NCBI GenBank assembly: GCA_017555465.1
Contig: JAFZGH010000266.1
Span: forward strand, 1-7,316
Length of the DNA stretch: 7,316 bases
Source of the DNA: Akkermansia sp.
GTDB taxonomy: Bacteria > Verrucomicrobiota > Verrucomicrobiia > Verrucomicrobiales > Akkermansiaceae
Direction: 5' to 3'
A model generated the notes under the pieces. That model worked only from the letters and a program-made list of their open reading frames with translations. It did not search any database and was not told the origin of the DNA. Both the position numbers and the translations under genes were made by a program. Shown piece by piece: positions 1-4,205 of this stretch; the first letter of the stretch is position 1, and each line of letters opens with the position of its first letter.

Positions 1-1
1 C

Positions 2-136
2 CACCTGGACGAGGAAATGGAACCGTCCGCCCGTCCCAATGAGCGCACCGAAGCATACTATGCAGCCCGCCCCTGCGAACGCTGCGTTGCATTCTGTGCC
101 CGCAAAGCACAGGAGTTATTGCACGAACAGGCATAG
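2..136 (+). CDS. C-terminal end of an unrecognised protein (partial, runs off left edge)
   Basis: An open frame enters from the left edge and ends at TAG (134-136), giving 44 visible residues. The tail is charged and contains a cysteine cluster, CERCVAFC, followed by a probable short helix (ARKAQELLHEQA). The codons are rich in C/G at the third position, like the other genes here, which supports real coding. Too little is present to name a family, and the cysteines alone do not show metal binding. No hairpin with a T-tract follows within about 100 bases, so its terminator is not obvious. Confidence 0.6.
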   Translation, partial: HLDEEMEPSARPNERTEAYYAARPCERCVAFCARKAQELLHEQA

Positions 137-157
137 TACAGGCGATTCTCGAACTTT

Positions 158-186
158 CTTTTAAGCAACGAAATCGAGTCTGTCAA
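158..186 (-). promoter_or_regulatory. Possible minus-strand sigma70-like promoter
   Basis: On the minus strand a perfect -35 hexamer TTGACA (186-181) is followed after 17 bases by TAAAAG (163-158), a 4/6 match to the -10 consensus. A transcript from here would run antisense into the 3' end of the upstream partial gene. No minus-strand gene is visible in front of it, so this may be chance. Confidence 0.2.
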
Positions 187-224
187 AAAATGCCCGACAC
201 ACGCGTCAGATAAAACAAAAAGGC

Positions 225-252
225 TTGCTTTTGGGAAAATTTAGGCTATCAT
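225..252 (+). promoter_or_regulatory. Candidate promoter for the 259-365 RNA
   Basis: TTGCTT (225-230, 3/6 to the -35 consensus) is followed after 16 bases by TATCAT (247-252, 5/6 to the -10 consensus). The predicted start at about 258-260 falls on the first base of the long terminal stem of the candidate RNA. That coincidence is the main support; the -35 is weak. Confidence 0.35.
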
Positions 253-258
253 CAACGT

Positions 259-365
259 CGGGTGCTTTTCACCAATCGTGTTGTTTGTAATTAATATTAA
301 ATGAAATAATAGGGTACTGGCTTTATGCCACCTACAACACGGAAAAGCACCCGCTTTCTTTTTTT
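259..365 (+). ncRNA. Candidate structured small RNA with closed 5'/3' stem and T-tract
   Basis: The first 12 bases (cgggtgcttttc, 259-270) pair perfectly with 342-353, and a second 7-bp helix (277-283 with 335-341) stacks directly on it, leaving a 6-base bulge (271-276) on the 5' side. Inside, TGGC (318-321) and GCCA (327-330) form a small hairpin extended by AGG/CCT. The outer helix is followed by a T-rich run ending in seven T (359-365), as expected for intrinsic termination. A promoter-like pair ends at 252. No sensible open reading frame lies inside on this strand, and I do not recognise a known RNA family. An alternative is that the repeat is only a terminator-like element, or belongs to the antisense reading frame it overlaps. 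The pairing is seen directly; the RNA itself is inferred. Confidence 0.45.
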
Positions 366-595
366 ACACACAAGGTAGACAGCAAAGCCGCCGCGTTTAT
401 CCTGCAGACTCAAACGGCGGGTAACGGTATTGCGGGCAGCGTTTGAAATGCGCAGCATATTTCCCTTACCACCGCGCTTAGCTGAACCAGCCAGCGGAGA
501 TACGAGACCATTCGCACAGCAGAAATAGTTGATGCGGGAACTGCCGGAACGAATCTGGAATGCGCCATTGCGGGGATGTCATTATCAGTAGACAT
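297..595 (-). pseudogene. Candidate frameshifted gene for a small, strongly basic protein
   Basis: On the minus strand an ATG (595-593) opens MSTDNDIP, preceded at 9 bases by AGGG, the best ribosome-site match in the window. If one C is added to the C4 run (plus-strand GGGG, 572-575), the frame continues without a stop to TAA (299-297), for 99 residues in total. The restored protein is rich in Lys, Arg and Gly (for example SAKRGGKGNML) with an RNTVTRRLSLQDKRGG stretch and a basic KKRKR near the end. Its middle uses GGT, CGT, AAC, ACC, GCT and CTG, codons typical of highly expressed genes, and A is rare at third positions. Composition and size recall small ribosomal or nucleic-acid-binding proteins, with a faint, unproven likeness to bL28. 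The shift could be a true pseudogene, a sequencing or assembly error, or a non-canonical -1 frameshift; no standard slippery heptamer is present. The last 60 or so bases overlap the structured element at 259-365 and have poorer codon use, so the true C-terminus is uncertain. Confidence 0.42.
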
Positions 596-671
596 ATTTG
601 TGTACCCTGCCCTCATGGCAGATTGGGCAAAGAGTACAAGTGATTCAGAAAAACGGCCACTTAAAAGAGCC

Positions 672-721
672 ACCCGGCACCGCGTTCCGCACGGAAAGCG
701 CTACCGGGTATCATTCCGTGC
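672..721. other. Possible H-type pseudoknot / inverted-repeat cluster
   Basis: Two inverted repeats interlock: ACCCGG (672-677) with CCGGGT (704-709), and GCACGGAA (689-696) with TTCCGTGC (714-721). The 5' arm of the second lies in the loop of the first while its 3' arm lies outside, which is the topology of an H-type pseudoknot (loops of 11, 7 and 4 bases). A competing imperfect hairpin (682-690 with 693-701) also exists. On the minus strand this would sit about 80-125 bases upstream of the small basic protein frame, as a leader structure. Function is unknown. Confidence 0.3.
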
Positions 722-808
722 TTGACAAATCAGCACTGCAAAATCAAGAGCTTACAAAGAGACCCAGAAAACAACTACGACAAAAAGCAGATTTTTTTGT
801 TATTTCTC

Positions 809-837
809 TTGACGCGATACAACAAATCAGGTATATT
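809..837 (+). promoter_or_regulatory. Strong sigma70-type promoter
   Basis: TTGACG (809-814, 5/6) is separated by exactly 17 bases from TATATT (832-837, 5/6), with an AT-rich run upstream (about 772-806). This is the best promoter match in the window. Transcription would start at about 843-846, directly before the three-hairpin element at 849-934. Because another promoter lies right at glnS, this one probably serves the RNA rather than glnS alone. Confidence 0.55.
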
Positions 838-843
838 TCCCTT

Positions 844-944
844 GTCCACGGGACCGGACGTTAAATGGTTCCCGGGCTCGAAAGAGTCCGATTCATAGGG
901 TAGTTGGGCACCCAGGGGCTTCGGCTCCTGGGTGACTTCCTTTT
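844..944 (+). ncRNA. Candidate three-hairpin structured RNA upstream of glnS
   Basis: Starting just after the promoter, three consecutive hairpins can be read. H1 pairs CGGGACC (849-855) with 867-874, with one bulged T. H2 pairs GGCTC (875-879) with 884-889 around a GAAA tetraloop (880-883), with one bulged T. H3 pairs 909-919 perfectly with 924-934 (11 bp, one G-U) around a UUCG tetraloop (920-923). H1 and H2 abut and could stack. H3 is followed by a T-rich stretch (937-944). The density of stable stems with classic tetraloops argues for a functional RNA of about 100 nt: either a free small RNA ending at H3, or a leader/attenuator that reads into glnS when H3 fails to terminate. I do not recognise it as 6S, SRP, RNase P, tmRNA or a known riboswitch. 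Confidence 0.45.
909..944 (+). terminator. Terminator-like UUCG hairpin
   Basis: An 11-bp GC-rich stem (909-919 with 924-934) capped by TTCG is followed by acttcctttt. The stem is excellent but the T-tract is interrupted by C residues, so termination may be partial. It would end the RNA starting at about 844 and separate it from glnS. Confidence 0.45.
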
Positions 945-1004
945 CCGGGGGGTAAGCATATTCTGAACCACGCCCCATTCTCTATGTCATGAGCCGGAAT
1001 TCGC

Positions 1005-1033
1005 TTGATTTGCGGGGGATTTGGGGTTAGAAT
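1005..1033 (+). promoter_or_regulatory. glnS promoter, predicted to give a leaderless mRNA
   Basis: TTGATT (1005-1010, 4/6) and TAGAAT (1028-1033, 5/6) are separated by 17 bases. Only seven bases (cgcgcgc) lie between the -10 box and the glnS ATG at 1041, so the predicted first transcribed base falls on or next to the A of the start codon. This fits the lack of any usable Shine-Dalgarno sequence there. Confidence 0.5.
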
Positions 1034-1040
1034 CGCGCGC

Positions 1041-2717
1041 ATGACCACAGAGGAGAAAAAAGACTTCATCCGCGATATGGTAGCAAAGGACCTGGCGGAA
1101 GGCTATTGCGAAGTGCCGATTACGCGATTCCCGCCGGAGCCGAACGGCTACCTGCACATCGGCCATGCCAAGGCCATCTGTCTGGATTTTGGTCTGGCTA
1201 AGGAATATGCCCACCTGGGGGCGGTGTGCCACCTGCGTTTTGACGACACAAACCCCTGCAAGGAAGATATTGAGTTTGTGAACTCCATCCAGGAAGATAT
1301 CCACTGGCTGGGCTTCGACTGGGGCGAGCACCTGTACTGGGCTTCCAACATTTTTGATTTCTACTATGACTGCGCCGTGGCGCTCATTAAGAAGGGGCTG
1401 GCGTATGTGGATCTGCAGGACCGCGAGACAATGCGCCAGCAGCGCGGCAACCTGGTGACTCCCGGTGTGGAATCCCCCTACCGCAACACTTCTGTCGAGG
1501 AAAATCTGGCACTGTTCGAGGCCATGAAACGCGGTGATTATGCCGAGGGTGCAGCCGTGCTGCGCGCCAAGATTGACATGGCCAGCAGCAATATGAACAT
1601 GCGCGACCCCGTCATCTACCGCATTTCCTACGACCACCACCACAACACGGGCAATTCCTGGTGCATCTATCCGATGTACGACTTTGCCCACCCGCTGGAG
1701 GACGCCTACGAGCACATCACCCACTCTCTCTGCACGCTGGAGTTTGAAAACCACCGTCCGCTTTACGAATGGGTCATCGACAACTGCCCCGTGCCCGCCA
1801 AGCCCAAGCAGCGCGAATTCTCCCGACTGAATATCACCTATACCGTGATGAGCAAGCGCAAGCTGCGCCAGATGGTGGAGGAAGGATACGTGGCCGGCTG
1901 GGATGACCCCCGCATGCCCACAATCTGCGGTATGCGCCGCCGCGGCTATCCCGCCAAGGCAATTGTAGATTTCTGCGAGGGCGTGGGTATCACCAAGTTC
2001 AACGGCAACACCGATGTGGCCCGCCTGGAGAACGCCGTGCGCGGCGAGCTCAATGAGAAGGCAGAACGCCGCATGGCTGTGCTCAAGCCGCTGAAGCTCG
2101 TGCTGACGAATGTGGCCGATGATTTCGAGGAAGAGGTTGAAGTGGTCATCAACCCCGAACAGCCCGAACTCGGCAACCGCAAGCTTACGCTCACCAAGGA
2201 AGTGTGGATTGAGCAGGACGACTTCATGGTGGAGCCGCCCAAGAAGTACAAGCGTCTCTCCCCCGGCGCCTGCGTGCGCCTGCGCGGAGGATACTGCATG
2301 ATCTGCACCGGCTACACGGCCGATGCCGAAGGCAATGTCACCGAGGTGCAGGCCGAAATCATCCCCGGCACGGTTGGTTCCAACCCGCCCGAGGGTATCA
2401 AGTGCAAGGGTGCTATCCACTGGGTATCTGCCAAATACGGCGTGAAAGCCGAAGTGCGCCTCTACGACCGACTGTTCAAGGATGAGGCCCCGGATGCCAA
2501 TGAGGAAGGCTTCCTGGCCTCGCTGAACACCGAATCTCTCACCGTGCTGACGGATGCCGTGGTGGAACCCGCCCTGGCAGAAGCCCCGGCAGAGTTCCTG
2601 TGCCAGTTCGAGCGCACAGGCTACTTCGTGGCCGACCGCTACGACCACAGCGCCGAGCACCCGGTATTCAACCGCTCTGTGGGGCTGCGCGATTCCTGGG
2701 CCAAGATGAATAAATAA
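1041..2717 (+). CDS. glnS: Glutaminyl-tRNA synthetase (GlnRS)
   Basis: Class I aminoacyl-tRNA synthetase that charges tRNA-Gln with glutamine using ATP in the cytoplasm. The 558-residue product is full length for the bacterial family (E. coli 554) and aligns from end to end by eye. The Rossmann catalytic domain carries PPEPNGYLHIGHAK with HIGH at residues 39-42, LRFDDTNP (65-72), and the KMSKS-loop variant VMSKR (269-273); the WCIYPMYDFAHP and HSLCTLEF segments are GlnRS hallmarks. The rest forms the two beta-barrel anticodon-binding domains, ending in the family-typical VFNRSVGLRDSWAK. The ATG at 1041 is chosen because it matches the usual N-terminus; an in-frame TTG at 1005 would add 12 atypical residues and is itself the promoter -35 box. 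No Shine-Dalgarno is present. ribBA follows after 11 bases, so the two are probably co-transcribed. The gene implies direct tRNA-Gln charging rather than the GatCAB route alone. Identity is very secure. Confidence 0.97.
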   Translation: MTTEEKKDFIRDMVAKDLAEGYCEVPITRFPPEPNGYLHIGHAKAICLDFGLAKEYAHLGAVCHLRFDDTNPCKEDIEFVNSIQEDIHWLGFDWGEHLYWASNIFDFYYDCAVALIKKGLAYVDLQDRETMRQQRGNLVTPGVESPYRNTSVEENLALFEAMKRGDYAEGAAVLRAKIDMASSNMNMRDPVIYRISYDHHHNTGNSWCIYPMYDFAHPLEDAYEHITHSLCTLEFENHRPLYEWVIDNCPVPAKPKQREFSRLNITYTVMSKRKLRQMVEEGYVAGWDDPRMPTICGMRRRGYPAKAIVDFCEGVGITKFNGNTDVARLENAVRGELNEKAERRMAVLKPLKLVLTNVADDFEEEVEVVINPEQPELGNRKLTLTKEVWIEQDDFMVEPPKKYKRLSPGACVRLRGGYCMICTGYTADAEGNVTEVQAEIIPGTVGSNPPEGIKCKGAIHWVSAKYGVKAEVRLYDRLFKDEAPDANEEGFLASLNTESLTVLTDAVVEPALAEAPAEFLCQFERTGYFVADRYDHSAEHPVFNRSVGLRDSWAKMNK

Positions 2718-2728
2718 GGCTGAGCACC

Positions 2729-4090
2729 ATGAAGCATATTGAATTCACCGCCACTAACGGCAGCTTCGATATCAACGATTTCATCAATCGTTGCGATGCT
2801 GCCACCATGGGCGAAGAATTACCCCCTGCACCTGCAGCCGAGCAGGATACCGTGGCACCCGTACCCTGCACCGTACCCGTGGCAGATGGTTCAGACCCCA
2901 TTGTCTATTCCCCGCTGGAGGAGGTGCTGGAGGATTTGCGCATGGGCAAACTCATCCTCATGACGGATGACCCGCACCGGGAAAACGAGGTGGACCTCGT
3001 GTGCGCCGGCCAGTTTGCCACGCCGCAGAATATCAACTTCATCGCCACACACGCCCGCGGGCTTATCTGCGTGCCCATGGCGCCGGAGCGTGTCGATGCC
3101 CTGGGGCTGCCCATGCAGACCCAGCACAACACGGAAAAACTGCACACAGCCTTTACCGTCAGCGTGGATGCAAAGGAAGGCATCACCACCGGCATCAGCG
3201 CTTTTGAGCGTTCCATCACCACCATGAAGCTGGCAGATTCCCGCTGCACGCTCGATGACTTTGTGCAGCCGGGCCACTGTTTCCCGCTGCGCGCGGTCGA
3301 GGGCGGTGTCATCCGCCGCGCCGGACACACCGAAGGCACGGTGGACATTCTGCGCATCGCCGGCATGGAGCCGGTGGGTGTGTGCTGCGAAATCATGAAG
3401 GATGACGGCACCATGGCCCGCCTGGGTGAAATGGGTGAGTTCCAGCGCAAGTTCGGGCTCAAGGCGTGCTCCCTGGCGCAGATTATCGAACACCGCCAGC
3501 ACACGGAAAAGCTGGTGGAACGAGAGGAAGTGGTGAAACTCCCCACCGATTTCGGCGAGTTTGACTGCTACTCCTACCACTCCAAAGTGGATGGCAAGAC
3601 ACACCTGGCACTGGTACACGGCCCCATCGACCCGGAAAAGCCTGTGCTCTGCCGCGTACACAGCGAATGCCTCACGGGAGATGTGTTTGCCAGCCGCCGC
3701 TGCGACTGCGGCAGCCAGCTGCACGCCGCCATGCGCCGCGTGGCGCAGGAGGGTGGTATCATTCTCTACCTGCGCCAGGAAGGCCGCGGCATCGGACTTT
3801 CGGCCAAGCTGCATGCCTACAAGCTGCAGGAACAGGGTTACGACACCGTGGACGCCAACATCAAGCTTGGCTTTGCCCCAGATTTGCGGGATTACGGAGT
3901 GGGCGCCCAGATTCTGCGCGACCTCGGCGTGCGCCACCTGCGGCTGCTCACAAATAATCCGCTCAAAATCCAGGGACTTTCCGGCCACGGGCTGGATGTG
4001 GTGGAGCATGTACCCATCAGCATTGAGGCTCATGCCGATAACAAGTATTATCTGGACACCAAGCGAGACCGCATGGGACACCTGATTTAA
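2729..4090 (+). CDS. ribBA: RibBA: 3,4-dihydroxy-2-butanone 4-phosphate synthase / GTP cyclohydrolase II
   Basis: Bifunctional enzyme supplying both precursors of riboflavin. The N-terminal half turns ribulose 5-phosphate into DHBP plus formate; the C-terminal half opens GTP to the diaminopyrimidine intermediate. Residues 1-57 are an unusual extension, the later part Pro/Ala-rich. The DHBP synthase domain (about 59-258) shows RENEVD at 84-89 (usually RENEGD), PGHCFPLRA, GHTEGT with H200, and CEIMKDDGTMAR with E221, so its catalytic residues are present. The GTP cyclohydrolase II domain (about 266-453) has HSECLTGD at 311-318 and RCDCG, giving zinc ligands C314, C325 and C327, then YLRQEGRGIGL with Y347 and the C-terminal LTNNP and YLDTKRDRMGH. 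At 453 residues it is about 50 longer than typical RibBA. It lies 11 bases after glnS with only a weak AAGG ribosome site and ends before a terminator hairpin. No FMN riboswitch is seen. Confidence 0.96.
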   Translation: MKHIEFTATNGSFDINDFINRCDAATMGEELPPAPAAEQDTVAPVPCTVPVADGSDPIVYSPLEEVLEDLRMGKLILMTDDPHRENEVDLVCAGQFATPQNINFIATHARGLICVPMAPERVDALGLPMQTQHNTEKLHTAFTVSVDAKEGITTGISAFERSITTMKLADSRCTLDDFVQPGHCFPLRAVEGGVIRRAGHTEGTVDILRIAGMEPVGVCCEIMKDDGTMARLGEMGEFQRKFGLKACSLAQIIEHRQHTEKLVEREEVVKLPTDFGEFDCYSYHSKVDGKTHLALVHGPIDPEKPVLCRVHSECLTGDVFASRRCDCGSQLHAAMRRVAQEGGIILYLRQEGRGIGLSAKLHAYKLQEQGYDTVDANIKLGFAPDLRDYGVGAQILRDLGVRHLRLLTNNPLKIQGLSGHGLDVVEHVPISIEAHADNKYYLDTKRDRMGHLI

Positions 4091-4098
4091 GCAATGCT

Positions 4099-4131
4099 GG
4101 AGAAAAGCGCGGCACTGACTCGCTTTTCTCC
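4099..4131 (+). terminator. Terminator hairpin of the glnS-ribBA unit
   Basis: A perfect 11-bp stem, GGAGAAAAGCG (4099-4109) with CGCTTTTCTCC (4121-4131), has an 11-base loop and begins 9 bases after the ribBA stop. Only three T follow before the run is broken (tttatgg), so it may terminate weakly or act as a 3' stabilising hairpin. Confidence 0.6.
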
Positions 4132-4150
4132 TTTATGGCACAAAACATCA

Positions 4151-4179
4151 TTTCTAAAAAAGCACTGCTGCGGTAAAAT
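4151..4179 (+). promoter_or_regulatory. Candidate ftsH promoter with overlapping inverted repeat
   Basis: TAAAAT (4174-4179, 5/6 to the -10 consensus) lies 17 bases after a weak -35 candidate TTTCTA (4151-4156, 3/6). The predicted start near 4186 leaves a leader of about 20 bases. The perfect inverted repeat GCGGTA (4170-4175) / TACCGC (4189-4194) overlaps the -10 box and the predicted start, so it could be an operator or a 5' hairpin. The position between a terminator and ftsH is right; the -35 is poor. Confidence 0.35.
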
Positions 4180-4205
4180 CAGCAAAAATACCGCTATTCC
4201 CAGAT

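Noticed and set aside
145..165. GTTCGAGAATC on the minus strand, like a tRNA T-loop
   Set aside because: No T-stem, acceptor or anticodon arm can be paired around it.
259..353. Inverted repeat as a MITE or transposon end
   Set aside because: No target-site duplication flanks it, no second copy is seen in the window, and the T-tract fits a terminated RNA better.
410..673. 87-codon minus-strand frame
   Set aside because: It shares the start region of the candidate basic-protein gene but continues in the frame with poorer codon use; the frameshifted alternative is better supported.
722..749. Perfect -35 TTGACA at 722-727
   Set aside because: No acceptable -10 hexamer lies 16-18 bases downstream.
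598..864. 88-codon plus-strand frame beginning with TTG
   Set aside because: It spans the possible pseudoknot and the 809-837 promoter, has mixed codon use and shows no motif.
875..935. Resemblance to the RNase P RNA core (agtccg...atagggt...)
   Set aside because: Only scattered words match; the order, spacing and remaining conserved blocks of a 350-nt RNase P RNA are absent.
1005..1040. Upstream TTG start for glnS
   Set aside because: The 12 added residues do not match GlnRS N-termini, and the TTG is part of the promoter.
987..2660. 557-codon open frame antisense to glnS
   Set aside because: Its product is a low-information His/Val/Gly-rich string; glnS is a certain gene and the frame is explained by its codon bias.
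2891..4081. 396-codon open frame antisense to ribBA
   Set aside because: Shadow of a securely identified gene, with the same composition artefact.
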